A stretch of DNA of 64,000 bases, taken from positions 1 to 64,000 of the forward strand of contig NZ_JBHULI010000025.1 in assembly GCF_042684365.1 (NCBI RefSeq), read 5' to 3'. Under the pieces are notes generated by a model, which was not told the origin of the DNA, did not search any database, and worked only from the letters and a program-made list of their open reading frames with translations. This DNA comes from Gracilimonas halophila (GTDB lineage Bacteria; Bacteroidota; Rhodothermia; Balneolales; Balneolaceae). A program made the position numbers and the translations under genes. Below are positions 8,422 to 18,104 of the stretch, piece after piece. The stretch's first letter is position 1, and each line of letters begins with the position of its first letter.

Positions 8422-9849
8422 ATGATATATAAAATTTTAAAAAAGTTTAATCTTGGAAAAGATTTAACCGAATTACTTAAGCATTCGAAAAACTACATTT
8501 CTGCAGAGGTACTAACAAAGGGACTCGCATTTATAACACTCCCTATTTTCACTCGATTAATGTCGCCAGATGAATATGGCGTGCTTTCAGTCTTTGTTTC
8601 TTTTACCGGGATTTTAGCAATAATTTTTGGTTTTGGAATTAGAGGGGCTATAGGTAGATACTATTATGAGGATACCGATGATTTTTTTGAATATTTCAGC
8701 AGTAATTTCTGGTTTGTACTATCAGCAAGCATAGGGCTTACAGTATTAGTAATCATATTTAGGGATGAAATATATAAATTTCTAAACATCCCATACGGGA
8801 TGATATATATAGCCTTAGGAATCACAATTCCACAAGTTATATATCAGCTATATCAGGCATATTTAACTGCAGCGAAGAGCAGTAAAAAGGTGGCTACATT
8901 AAACGTGACTTACGCTTTTGTAAGTACGGTTTTAGCCATCATAATTATGTACCAAATGTCAGATGAACGCTACTATGCAAAAGCTATAGGACAAGCCATT
9001 GGTGTCATTTTGATGTTTGGTATTACGCTCTGGTACCTTAATGACCACATTAAATTTAATGTTGAAAAGAAGCATTTAAAATATTCTTTGGTATTTGGGT
9101 TGCCCATTGTTGTTCATCTACTTTCTCAGAATATTTTAAATACATTTGATCAGATTATTATCAACCAATTAGTAGGAAGTAGAGAAACGGGACTTTATTC
9201 AGTTGCATATAAAATTGGAATGATACAGAACATTATTTCAATGGGAATACTAAAGTCCTGGACACCAATTTTTTACGAAAAACTAAATGAGAATAAAATA
9301 TCTGATATAAATGACTTAGCAAAAAAATATGCTTTAATAGTTTCATTTGTAGCGGTAGTCTTAATCTTTTTTTCAAAGGAAGTAATAACAATTCTTGTAG
9401 ATAAGGAGTACCATGAAGCTCTTATAATAATTCCTATTATTGTAGTGTCCTATTTCTTTTTCTTCGTGTATACCATGTATGTTAATTATGCTTTTTACCA
9501 AAAAAAGACTAAAAAAATTGCACTATTTACCATAATTGCCGGTGGTTTAAATATCGGATTAAACTACTTACTTATTCCAGAGTATGGGTATATAGCTGCT
9601 GCATGGACTACCTTAGCATCTTATGGCATACTCTTTATACTACACTACATAAATGTAAAATGGGTTCTTGATATTAAAGAGATAACTTCATTAAAAGTAT
9701 TTGTTTTACCAATAATTATGATCCTTTTCGCTTGGGGCATTCAACACTTGTTGTTTATTAGTAATACTGAATACAACGTTGGTCTTTTGATAAGAATAGT
9801 TTGTCTGATTATCCCTGCTTATTTTTTAATTAATAGAATTAAGGGTTAA
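8422..9849 (+). CDS. wzx: Polysaccharide flippase (Wzx, MATE/MOP superfamily)
   Basis: A 475-aa integral membrane protein with about 12-14 hydrophobic segments. The N-terminal region TKGLAFITLPIFTRLMSPDEYGVLSVF is typical of Wzx/RfbX flippases, with VVHLLSQNILNTFDQIIINQLVG at the start of the second half. It would move the undecaprenyl-linked repeat unit across the inner membrane. Its place between sugar-synthesis and glycosyltransferase genes fits a Wzx/Wzy-dependent O-antigen or capsule locus. Confidence 0.85.
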   Translation: MIYKILKKFNLGKDLTELLKHSKNYISAEVLTKGLAFITLPIFTRLMSPDEYGVLSVFVSFTGILAIIFGFGIRGAIGRYYYEDTDDFFEYFSSNFWFVLSASIGLTVLVIIFRDEIYKFLNIPYGMIYIALGITIPQVIYQLYQAYLTAAKSSKKVATLNVTYAFVSTVLAIIIMYQMSDERYYAKAIGQAIGVILMFGITLWYLNDHIKFNVEKKHLKYSLVFGLPIVVHLLSQNILNTFDQIIINQLVGSRETGLYSVAYKIGMIQNIISMGILKSWTPIFYEKLNENKISDINDLAKKYALIVSFVAVVLIFFSKEVITILVDKEYHEALIIIPIIVVSYFFFFVYTMYVNYAFYQKKTKKIALFTIIAGGLNIGLNYLLIPEYGYIAAAWTTLASYGILFILHYINVKWVLDIKEITSLKVFVLPIIMILFAWGIQHLLFISNTEYNVGLLIRIVCLIIPAYFLINRIKG

Positions 9850-9854
9850 AGCTT

Positions 9855-11084
9855 ATGAATATATTAGAAGCAAATTACAGCATTACTTATTTTAAAAAAG
9901 TAGAAACCAAGATTACTATATTCTTTGTCTTAAAGAAAATAGTTCAATCTATTAATTATACTTTCAGGCAGTTAGTTAAGGATCTTATTTTTTTTACAAA
10001 GAACAATAGTTTTAAAAATAAAGTGATTTGCTTTGCGAATTCAGTAAATCAAAAAAATGCTTTAGCATCATTAAAGGATAGAATTAATAATCTTATTTTT
10101 GCTGGGTTACCTAAAGAATCTGTGAATAGAATACCAATGGGTATTGGTTGCATAATAAGTATTATTCTTTCCCCTGTTTTTCTGTATGACTTTGTTAAAT
10201 TCAAAAATAAACGAGAAAAAATACTTTACTTTTTTGAGTCATATTTTTTTATCCGGGGTATGTATCTATGGTGGGTGGTATACCTTAAACTTCAAACACC
10301 AAAGGCTATTATCATGTCAAATGACCATTTGGTTTGGCATCGAGTACTAAAAATGGCAGCCCAAAAAAATTCTATACCGGTTGTATATATACAGCATGCT
10401 TCTGTAACAGAAAAATTTCCAAAGTTGGAATTTGATCTCAGTCTTTTAGAAGGTAGGGATGCTTTAAGTAAGTACATGAAAAGGGGAATAAGTGGAAAGG
10501 TCGAGCTGGTAGGAATGATGAAGTTCGATCAATATCATAAATCCATTAATAAAACTACTTCAGTTAATACAATAGGTTTTTGTACAAACCTATTAGATCA
10601 AGAGGAAAAGATTTATGAGTTTGTAACAGAGTTGCACAATAAACTTGGTAACAAAAGTTTAATTTTGCGGCCTCATCCTAGAGATGAGAGGCATGAATTA
10701 TACAATCGTTTAAAAGAAGAATTAGGAATAGAACTTTCAAATTCTAAATCTGAAAACTCTTTTGAATTTTTAAAAAAAGTTGAGGTTAATATAGCAGCAG
10801 AATCAAATATTCATTTGGAGGCTGTTTTGCTCAATGTATATCCAATTTATCTCAAATTAAAAGATGAAATAGCAGATCACTATGGTTTCATCAATAAGGG
10901 TATGATTGTTGATGTTTTTGAAGAAGTGACTAAACTAACTGACAAGATTCATGAATTGAGTAATGATAGACCATATATAAGAAACAAAGCAAACTATTAT
11001 GTTGATACAGTAGGTACTGAGTATGATGGAAAGTCGGTTAAAAAAGTCATTCAGGAATTAGAAAATTATGGGATCATTAATTAA
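9855..11084 (+). CDS. Putative glycosyltransferase, candidate nonulosonate transferase
   Basis: A 409-aa protein without a standard GT2 or GT4 signature. The C-terminal half has a GT-B-like pattern: VVYIQHAS, GMMKFDQY, LRPHPRDE (an HP motif) and AAESNIHLEA (a serine-rich nucleotide-binding motif). HP and SS motifs are seen in bacterial sialyltransferase and CDP-glycerol-type families that use CMP/CDP donors, so it is the best candidate for attaching the CMP-activated nonulosonic acid. This is inference. It overlaps the next gene by one base. Confidence 0.5.
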   Translation: MNILEANYSITYFKKVETKITIFFVLKKIVQSINYTFRQLVKDLIFFTKNNSFKNKVICFANSVNQKNALASLKDRINNLIFAGLPKESVNRIPMGIGCIISIILSPVFLYDFVKFKNKREKILYFFESYFFIRGMYLWWVVYLKLQTPKAIIMSNDHLVWHRVLKMAAQKNSIPVVYIQHASVTEKFPKLEFDLSLLEGRDALSKYMKRGISGKVELVGMMKFDQYHKSINKTTSVNTIGFCTNLLDQEEKIYEFVTELHNKLGNKSLILRPHPRDERHELYNRLKEELGIELSNSKSENSFEFLKKVEVNIAAESNIHLEAVLLNVYPIYLKLKDEIADHYGFINKGMIVDVFEEVTKLTDKIHELSNDRPYIRNKANYYVDTVGTEYDGKSVKKVIQELENYGIIN

Positions 11085-12250
11085 TGAAAATCCTAAACAT
11101 TTCTTCAATCATTCCATTACCTGGTCTCAAAAGAGAAAACGATATTTTGATAAGAATTCAGGATTACTTGGTAAAAAAATATGGATATGAATTTACCGTT
11201 GCAAAATCATTGCCTTACACACCATCGATTTTAGCTAAAATTAACAAAAAATGGAAAAATTACAGGGAATATCAAGAATCAAAAAATGTTGATGTTCAAG
11301 GATATAAAACTGTAATTTATCCATGGATAATGCCACCCAGTAGTAATTTTTGTATTAATTATCTGTTAGTTCCGTTTAATTTTTTAGTATATAAATTCTT
11401 TATCAAGGACAAGATATATAGTGATGCTAAAGAATCAGACCTATTACTTGCTCAGAATCTAATTCCGGATGCTATTGTAACTTATTGGTTAGCAAAGGAA
11501 TTAGATAAATCTTTTATATTAAATTTGCGTGGTGAGTTGAAATCAATGTGGTTTAAGCTACCTCTATTGAAAAAGATAATTAATGAGGCTGAACACTTAA
11601 TCACTCCCAGTCCTTCAATTTACAAGAGTTTTGGTAATACCTTTCAGGTAAAACTAATTCCACATCCTGTTGAAGAAAGGTTTTTTATGAAAGACAACAA
11701 AGATTTTCCAATACCTAAACTAGTCAGTGTTTGTAGGCTTTTAGATTGGAAAAACTTGGATAGAGTTATAGAAGCATTGGCATCATTACGTGATCAGGGA
11801 TATCGTTTTCACTATAAAATATTAGGAGATGGGCCGGAGCTTGATAAACTTCAGAGTATGGTAAAAAAGTATGGTCTTTCTAGGGAAATATCATTTGAAG
11901 GATTTGTCGATTATGATAAAGTTCCAAATTATATGAAGGAGGCAAATATATATATACAGCCAAGCTATCCTGAAACACTTGGTCGAGCTTTTCTTGAAGC
12001 TGCTGCTGCAGGGTGTTTAATTATTGGTCATGAAAATACAGGAGTGGACGGGATATTTGAGCATGATCAGTCTGCAATTTTCGTTAATAAATCGAATATT
12101 AAAACAAAGCTAGGAAGTGTTTTTGATATATTTGGAAACCTAAAATACCACCAATTGATAGAAAGTTCCAAGGATAAAGTAAGGGAGCTGAACTGGGAAA
12201 ATTTGGGTGAAGAGTATAATAAACTATATGGTGGAACAACAAAGGAATGA
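11084..12250 (+). CDS. Glycosyltransferase family 4
   Basis: A 388-aa GT-B fold transferase. The C-terminal donor-binding domain contains SVCRLLDWKNLDRVIEA, ILGDGPELDKL, FEGFVDYDKVP and the retaining GT4 motif ETLGRAFLEAAAAG (E-x7-E, residues ~297-310). It acts in the cytoplasm on the lipid-linked oligosaccharide. It overlaps both neighbours by one to four bases. The sugar transferred cannot be assigned. Confidence 0.85.
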   Translation: MKILNISSIIPLPGLKRENDILIRIQDYLVKKYGYEFTVAKSLPYTPSILAKINKKWKNYREYQESKNVDVQGYKTVIYPWIMPPSSNFCINYLLVPFNFLVYKFFIKDKIYSDAKESDLLLAQNLIPDAIVTYWLAKELDKSFILNLRGELKSMWFKLPLLKKIINEAEHLITPSPSIYKSFGNTFQVKLIPHPVEERFFMKDNKDFPIPKLVSVCRLLDWKNLDRVIEALASLRDQGYRFHYKILGDGPELDKLQSMVKKYGLSREISFEGFVDYDKVPNYMKEANIYIQPSYPETLGRAFLEAAAAGCLIIGHENTGVDGIFEHDQSAIFVNKSNIKTKLGSVFDIFGNLKYHQLIESSKDKVRELNWENLGEEYNKLYGGTTKE

Positions 12251-13377
12251 CAGATATTTTCACATACATTTTTTATTTATCACTGTTGTTCTTCTTAGTT
12301 ATTTCAACCTATTATTTAAAAGACAAAAAATTAAAAGGAAAGAAATATTATGATCCAAATGATCTAAACATATTATATGTATTAATAGTTATAGTTATAT
12401 CATTTTTTGTTGGTATTAGATTCGAAGTCGGAAATGATTGGGATGGATATGTTACTGATTTCTTAAGCTTGACATCAAATTCAAGCTTTTCCTATTTCGA
12501 TCAATACTATGAATTAGGTTATTATACACTAAATTGGCTTGTTGGCGTACTTAATTTAGGATATCAATGGGTGTTTTTTTCTTCCGCAATTATAGCTTGG
12601 TATTTTTATTTTAAGTCAGTCCCAAGATATATAATACCGCTATTCATTTTTTTCATTTTTACAGATGAGTTTTTCTTTTCAGGAATGAATCTTGTACGTC
12701 AATTTACAGCAATGGCATTATGGGTATTTAGTGTCAAATTCATAATTGATCGTAATCTGAAATTATTTTTGCTTTCTATTATAGGAGCAAGTTTGTTCCA
12801 TTCAAGTTCATTATTACTTATACCATTTTATTTCATTCCCTATGAAAAACTTTATAATCAGATTTATTGGATGATTATTTATGGAGTTTCACTGATAGCC
12901 GTTTTCTTTTTAGATCTTTCAACTATTTATCAAAACTTAGATTTATTGGTATTAGCTTTAAGTGATGACATTGGGACCGTTGAAAGATATGCAAGATATG
13001 CTGAGTCAGGTAGATTAGCAGCAGAAGAAACAAGTTTAGGTTTAGGATTTACTTTTAAGTTATTGGTGAACTTCCTGATAATTATGTTGAGTAAAAGTTG
13101 GATAAAGCGACGACCCGAATTAAAACCTTATTTGGTACTTTTCTTTATTGGGGCAATACTGTTTAATATTTTTTATGAGTTTCAATTAATTGGAAGGTTG
13201 ACTAACTATTTTCTGATTTTTAGACCATTAGTTTTAGCTTATATTATTTATTTTTATTGGGTTTTCAAGAAAGACCGAATAATTGGACCATTTATTATTT
13301 TTCTATATTTCTTAATTTTGTTAGCGGCCATTTATGGTAGTTCAAACATGTGCTGTCCTTATCAATTTCACTTATAA
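12247..13377 (+). CDS. wzy: EpsG-family polysaccharide polymerase (Wzy-like)
   Basis: A 376-aa polytopic membrane protein with roughly ten hydrophobic helices. FFVGIRFEVGNDWDGYV near residue 60 matches the EpsG pattern R-x2-x2-G-x-D-x2-Y, and MNLVRQFTAMALWVFSVKF follows. EpsG/Wzy proteins join repeat units on the periplasmic face after flipping. It is the only polymerase candidate in the locus. The stop is 15 bases before the next transferase gene. Confidence 0.8.
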   Translation: MTDIFTYIFYLSLLFFLVISTYYLKDKKLKGKKYYDPNDLNILYVLIVIVISFFVGIRFEVGNDWDGYVTDFLSLTSNSSFSYFDQYYELGYYTLNWLVGVLNLGYQWVFFSSAIIAWYFYFKSVPRYIIPLFIFFIFTDEFFFSGMNLVRQFTAMALWVFSVKFIIDRNLKLFLLSIIGASLFHSSSLLLIPFYFIPYEKLYNQIYWMIIYGVSLIAVFFLDLSTIYQNLDLLVLALSDDIGTVERYARYAESGRLAAEETSLGLGFTFKLLVNFLIIMLSKSWIKRRPELKPYLVLFFIGAILFNIFYEFQLIGRLTNYFLIFRPLVLAYIIYFYWVFKKDRIIGPFIIFLYFLILLAAIYGSSNMCCPYQFHL

Positions 13378-13391
13378 ATCTTCTTTTTTAG

Positions 13392-14420
13392 ATGAAAAAA
13401 ATATTAATAATTCAAAGTAAAATACTTCACTATAGAAAAGCACTATACAATAAATTGTCCGAATCTTATCAAATATCGGTTCTGCACTCTGGTAAGCCTT
13501 CAATTTCACAAAATGATAAATACAGGGAAATTATTAAACCAAGTATTAATATTGGACCTTTTTTTTTTCAAAGAGGAATAAGGAATGAAATCAAAAGTGA
13601 AGATTATGATGTTGTTATTGCTATGTTTGATATAAGATGGATTAATAATGTTGTTTTAGGTCTTATTATTAATGGGCCAAAATTTATTTATTGGGGACAC
13701 AGATACAGTAAAAGGATTTTTATAAATAGTATTCGAAATTTCTTAATAAAAAAGTCTGATGGGGTTATTCTTTATAATGATTCCGAAGTTCCAAAAATCA
13801 AAAAAGCTGGAATTAATGATGGAAAAATATTTATTGCAGAAAATACGATTGATGTGTCTAACTCTGAGAATTTAAGCATGAAAGATAAGAGTTTATTTTT
13901 ATATGTTGGCCGGGCACAAAAAAGAAAGAGAGTTGACTTACTGTTGAAAGCCTTTGCAAGCATAAAAGATGAAATTCCAAAAAATGTAAATATAGGTATA
14001 GTTGGGGAAGGAGAAGAAAACTTAAATTTAAAAAATCTAGCTTTAGAAATTGGTATTAGTGATCGTGTTATATTTTATGGAAAGATTACGGATGATGAAT
14101 ATTTAAAAAAAATATTTTCTTGGGCTTACGCTTATGTTTCCCCGGATGCAATAGGTTTGGGGGCGCAGCATAGTTTTGCATATGGTATTCCTGTCGTTAC
14201 TGCTAAAAATGGTTTTAAGGGAGCTGAGTTTGATAAGTTAGAAAACAATAAGAACTCAATATTATTTCAAAGTCAAGATGAACTTGAAAATGTACTCTTA
14301 CGATTAATTTGTGAACCAGAACTAAGCCAAAGATTAGGTGCAAATGCTTTCAAGTTATACTCAGAAAAACTTAATATGAATAATATGGTATCTGGTTTTA
14401 TAAACGCTATAGAAAATTAA
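13392..14420 (+). CDS. Glycosyltransferase family 4
   Basis: A 342-aa transferase whose C-terminal GT-B domain shows LYVGRAQKRKRVDLLLKAF, IVGEGEENLNLK, RVIFYGKI and SPDAIGLGAQHSFAYGIPVV. The acceptor-domain N-terminus is short, as in several O-antigen GT4 enzymes. The canonical E-x7-E is altered in the SPDAIG region, so the family call is clear but the catalytic residues are less certain than in its neighbours. AT-rich like the surrounding genes. Confidence 0.78.
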   Translation: MKKILIIQSKILHYRKALYNKLSESYQISVLHSGKPSISQNDKYREIIKPSINIGPFFFQRGIRNEIKSEDYDVVIAMFDIRWINNVVLGLIINGPKFIYWGHRYSKRIFINSIRNFLIKKSDGVILYNDSEVPKIKKAGINDGKIFIAENTIDVSNSENLSMKDKSLFLYVGRAQKRKRVDLLLKAFASIKDEIPKNVNIGIVGEGEENLNLKNLALEIGISDRVIFYGKITDDEYLKKIFSWAYAYVSPDAIGLGAQHSFAYGIPVVTAKNGFKGAEFDKLENNKNSILFQSQDELENVLLRLICEPELSQRLGANAFKLYSEKLNMNNMVSGFINAIEN

Positions 14421-14423
14421 ATC

Positions 14424-15554
14424 ATGGCAAACATCTTAATTAATGGATTAAATGCAAAATCTGGTGGTGGAAAAAGTATATTAGTTAACTACTTGTCCAT
14501 TCTTTCAAAAAAAAATAAAACAGATAAATATTTTGTATTAACACCATCTAATGTTGATTATTCGCAATTTGAAAATCATTTTATTGAAATTATTCAGCTA
14601 AATAAACTTTACAGTAATCTTGTTATTTATCCAATTGTTTATACATGGGTATTACCACGCTTACTTAGGCACCAAAACATAGATGTTGTATTAAATCTTG
14701 CAGATATTCCAATAAAGACAACAGTAAAACAAATATTTTTGTTTGATTGGCCTTATGCTGTTTATCCTGATAGTCAAGTATGGGATCTTATGAATATTAA
14801 AAGTAAGATTATTAGAAGATCTAAGTTATTTCTATTTAAAGCTTATTCAGGTTATGTGGATATATTTATTTCCCAAACCAGAACTATTAAAGAACGGTTA
14901 TCTAACATATATGGGTTTGACAATATAACTATAATTCCTAATGGTGTATCAGAGGATAATATAGATGGAGGGGTATACAACGATTTTAATTTACCGATGG
15001 GTGATAAATTATTGTATTTAACATATTATTATCCACATAAAAATTTAGAGGTTTTATTACCTCTTGCGGTTAGAATTAAAAAACATAATTTGCCGTATAA
15101 AATTATAACAACAATTGATTCAACTCAGGGTAAAGGTGCCAAATATTTTTTGGATGAGATTTCGAAAAAGAGACTTGAAGATGTAATTATTAACATCGGT
15201 TCTGTTGAAATGAAACACGTTTCTTCACTTTATAAACAATGCGATGGTTTATTAATGCCGACACTATTAGAGACGTATGGTCTACCATATGTTGAGGCAA
15301 TGTATAATGATGTTGCTATACTAACTAGTGATCTAGATTTTGCCAGGGATGTTTGTGGAAATGCAGCTGAGTATTTTATACCTACTAATAGTAAGTCAAT
15401 ATTTGATTCAATTGAAAAGGTATTTAATGATAAAAATCTAAAGAAAAAATTAGTTTCAAATGGAAATAAAAAAATAAAGAAATTACCCACTTGGAATGAT
15501 ACAGTTTACGAATACAGTAAAATTATTGACCGATTTATTTCTGATTTAAAATGA
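14424..15554 (+). CDS. Glycosyltransferase family 4
   Basis: A 376-aa GT-B protein beginning MANILINGLNAKSGGGKSI, a start typical of O-antigen mannosyl/rhamnosyl-type GT4 enzymes. The C-terminus has YYPHKNLEVLLPL, NIGSVEMKHVSSLYKQCDGLLMPTLLETYGLPYVEAM (E-x7-E). The stop overlaps the next gene by 4 bases. It should add a backbone sugar in the cytoplasm; specificity is unknown. Confidence 0.83.
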   Translation: MANILINGLNAKSGGGKSILVNYLSILSKKNKTDKYFVLTPSNVDYSQFENHFIEIIQLNKLYSNLVIYPIVYTWVLPRLLRHQNIDVVLNLADIPIKTTVKQIFLFDWPYAVYPDSQVWDLMNIKSKIIRRSKLFLFKAYSGYVDIFISQTRTIKERLSNIYGFDNITIIPNGVSEDNIDGGVYNDFNLPMGDKLLYLTYYYPHKNLEVLLPLAVRIKKHNLPYKIITTIDSTQGKGAKYFLDEISKKRLEDVIINIGSVEMKHVSSLYKQCDGLLMPTLLETYGLPYVEAMYNDVAILTSDLDFARDVCGNAAEYFIPTNSKSIFDSIEKVFNDKNLKKKLVSNGNKKIKKLPTWNDTVYEYSKIIDRFISDLK

Positions 15555-16681
15555 ATATACAAGTTTGTACAAACTGCGTAATGGACACCACAGACTCCAA
15601 AATCACTTTTGATGAAAATGGAGTTTGTGATCATTGCAATACCTATTACAAAGATATTGAACCGGTTTGGAATTATGGTAAAGGAAGAGAAAAAGAGTTA
15701 GAGCAATTAGTAGAGGCCATTAAAAAAGAGGGCAAGGGAAAAGATTTTGACTGCTTGATGGGTATGAGCGGTGGAATTGACAGTTCCTATCTGTTATATA
15801 AGATGACTCACGATTATGGATTAAGGCCATTGGTTTTTCATGTGGATGCCGGATGGAATTCTCAAATAGCGGTAAACAACATTGAAAAACTGATTGATGG
15901 GTTAGGTCTTGATCTTTTTACCGAAGTTATCAACTGGGAAGAAATGCGCGATCTGCAGTTAGCATTCTTTAAATCCGGTGTTCCTCATATTGACGTACCC
16001 CAGGATCATGCTTTTTTTGCGACCATGTATAAGTTCGCATCTAAGCATAAGATCAAATACATATTAACCGGGGGAAATTACTCAACAGAATGTGTCAGAA
16101 ATCCTCTGGAGTGGATGTATTACCAATCTGATTCCATTCAGCTAAAGGATATTCATAAAAAACACGGTAGTGGAAAGCTAAAAGATTATCCGGTCACTAA
16201 CATATTGTGGCATAAGGCTTATTTACCCTATTTAAGAGGCATCAAATTGTACCGTCCGTTAGATTATATGGTATATAATAAAGAAGAAGCCATGAATTTA
16301 TTGGTGGAGAAATATGGCTATCAGAAATATCCTCAAAAACATTTTGAGTCCCGTTTCACCAAGTTTTATGAAAGTTATTGGCTGCCTGAACGATTCGGAT
16401 ATGATACAAGAAAGGTGCAGTTTTCAAGTCTTATCCTTACCAATCAAATGACTCGTGACGAAGCATTGGAAGAACTTAAAAACCCGGCATACGATCCGGA
16501 ACAGGTTGAACACGATAAAGAGTATGTGGCCAACAAATTAAGAATACCGGTTACTGAACTCGAAGAATATTTTGAGATGCCCAAGAGAACGTATGAGGAT
16601 TATAAATCAATGGAGACCATTTATAATATCGGGGCCAGCGTGATGAGAATGATGGGGCTTGAAAGAGGAGGAAAGCGTTGA
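15551..16681 (+). CDS. N-acetyl sugar amidotransferase (WbpG/PseA family)
   Basis: A 376-aa PP-loop ATPase-type enzyme. The N-terminus has a zinc-finger-like pattern C-x2-C and C-x2-C (VCTNCVMDT, GVCDHCNTYY), followed by the ATP-binding LMGMSGGIDSSYLLYK (residues ~75-90). WbpG, PseA and LegG-type partners turn an acetamido group into an acetamidino group on UDP-sugars or nonulosonic acids, using ammonia delivered by HisH/HisF homologues, which follow here with 4- and 1-base overlaps. The three genes clearly work together. Confidence 0.87.
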   Translation: MNIQVCTNCVMDTTDSKITFDENGVCDHCNTYYKDIEPVWNYGKGREKELEQLVEAIKKEGKGKDFDCLMGMSGGIDSSYLLYKMTHDYGLRPLVFHVDAGWNSQIAVNNIEKLIDGLGLDLFTEVINWEEMRDLQLAFFKSGVPHIDVPQDHAFFATMYKFASKHKIKYILTGGNYSTECVRNPLEWMYYQSDSIQLKDIHKKHGSGKLKDYPVTNILWHKAYLPYLRGIKLYRPLDYMVYNKEEAMNLLVEKYGYQKYPQKHFESRFTKFYESYWLPERFGYDTRKVQFSSLILTNQMTRDEALEELKNPAYDPEQVEHDKEYVANKLRIPVTELEEYFEMPKRTYEDYKSMETIYNIGASVMRMMGLERGGKR

Positions 16682-17295
16682 TTGGTATTATTAATTACGG
16701 TTCGGGAAACATTCAGGCTATTCTAAATATTTATAAAAGGCTGAACATTCACGCTTTTGTTGCCAATACATCAGAGGACATTTCCAAAGCAGAAAAATTA
16801 ATCTTACCCGGCGTTGGTGCCTTTGATGAAACCATGGAGAAGCTAGTTTCTTCAGGTTTAATTGAATCTTTAAATGAACAGGTACTCGAAAAGAAAATCC
16901 CGGTTCTTGGAATATGTGTTGGAATGCAGGTAATGGCCAAAAAAAGTGATGAGGGTGAACGTGAAGGCTTGGGATGGTTTGATGCCGAGGTGAAAAAATT
17001 GAACCCTAAGAATAAGGATGGTGAATCGGTTTTATTGCCGCATATGGGGTGGAATTCTGTTCAACAAATGAAGGATAATTTGCTTTTTAAAGGCATCGAT
17101 CCTGAAAGAGGGTTTTACTTTTTGCATTCCTATCATTTTGTATGTAATAACGAGGATGATGTACTGGCAAAAACGAATTATGGTAATATTGTTACCTCAG
17201 CGCTTTCAAAAGACAATATATTTGGCACCCAATTTCATCCCGAGAAAAGCCATATTAACGGTATTCAAATATTTAGAAACTTTTCAGAACTATAA
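16678..17295 (+). CDS. hisH: HisH-type glutamine amidotransferase for sugar amidination
   Basis: A 205-aa class I glutaminase. It has YGSGNIQAI, the nucleophile elbow LGICVGMQVM and the C-terminal catalytic His/Glu region FGTQFHPEKS, so the full triad is present. The only start consistent with length is TTG at 16678, overlapping the upstream stop as TTGA. Encoded between WbpG-like and HisF-like genes, it should supply ammonia for acetamidino-sugar synthesis rather than for histidine, as in the P. aeruginosa Wbp HisH2/HisF2 pair. Confidence 0.87.
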   Translation: MIGIINYGSGNIQAILNIYKRLNIHAFVANTSEDISKAEKLILPGVGAFDETMEKLVSSGLIESLNEQVLEKKIPVLGICVGMQVMAKKSDEGEREGLGWFDAEVKKLNPKNKDGESVLLPHMGWNSVQQMKDNLLFKGIDPERGFYFLHSYHFVCNNEDDVLAKTNYGNIVTSALSKDNIFGTQFHPEKSHINGIQIFRNFSEL

Positions 17296-18089
17296 TGCTT
17301 CGACCAAGAATCATTCCTTGTCTATTAGTACACAATAAGGGGTTGGTAAAAACAGTACAGTTTGAGAATCCCAAATATGTAGGTGATCCTCTTAATGCGG
17401 TCAAAATATTCAATGAGAAAGAAGCCGATGAATTAATGGTGATTGATATCGATGCTTCGGTGGAAGGGAATGAACCGGATTATCAGCTCATTAAGAATAT
17501 TGCTGCTGAATGCAGAATGCCTCTATGTTATGGAGGTGGTGTAAAAAACGTTGAGCAGGCTCAAAAGATCATTAATTTGGGAGCCGAAAAAGTAGCATTG
17601 AGTTCTTCCTTGGTTGATGATATTGAGTTGGTCACTAAAATAGGCCGTGTGATAGGTAATCAAAGCGTTGTAGCTGTAATTGATATAAAGAAAAAAGGTC
17701 TTTTTAAGAAACAGGAAGTTCATATTCACAATGCCACCAAATCTACAGGTTTAAACCCGGTTGATTTTGCAGTTGAATTAGCCAACAAAGGCGTGGGTGA
17801 AATTGTAATCAATTCCGTAGATCAGGATGGAGTTATGGAAGGGTACGATTACACTCTTATTGAAAAAATTAAATCTCAGGTTAACATCCCTGTAACTGCT
17901 CTTGGCGGGGCTAGCTCACTTGACGATATTGAAGAACTAATCCGTAAGTTTGGGGTAATTGGTGCCGCTGCAGGTAGCTTGTTTGTGTTTAAGGGAGTAT
18001 ATAAAGCAGTACTGATTAATTATCCCAATCCGGAGCAAAAACTTGAGTTGATTAAAAATGCTTTCGGCTCCATAGTAGAAAAAAATTAA
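17295..18089 (+). CDS. hisF: HisF-type cyclase subunit paired with the amidotransferase
   Basis: A 264-aa (beta/alpha)8 barrel starting MLRPRIIPCLLVHNKGLVKT, with the two phosphate-binding half-barrels (LCYGGGVKNVEQA and ALGGASSLDDIEEL) and the DIDA segment. It resembles the divergent HisF2 class found with WbpG and HisH2. It probably channels ammonia to the amidotransferase. The start overlaps the HisH stop by one base. Confidence 0.87.
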   Translation: MLRPRIIPCLLVHNKGLVKTVQFENPKYVGDPLNAVKIFNEKEADELMVIDIDASVEGNEPDYQLIKNIAAECRMPLCYGGGVKNVEQAQKIINLGAEKVALSSSLVDDIELVTKIGRVIGNQSVVAVIDIKKKGLFKKQEVHIHNATKSTGLNPVDFAVELANKGVGEIVINSVDQDGVMEGYDYTLIEKIKSQVNIPVTALGGASSLDDIEELIRKFGVIGAAAGSLFVFKGVYKAVLINYPNPEQKLELIKNAFGSIVEKN

Positions 18090-18104
18090 AGTTATTTTTA
18101 TAGA

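Noticed and set aside
16678..18089. Histidine biosynthesis hisH-hisF
   Set aside because: They overlap a WbpG-type amidotransferase in a polysaccharide operon and no other his gene is present, so sugar amidination is more likely.
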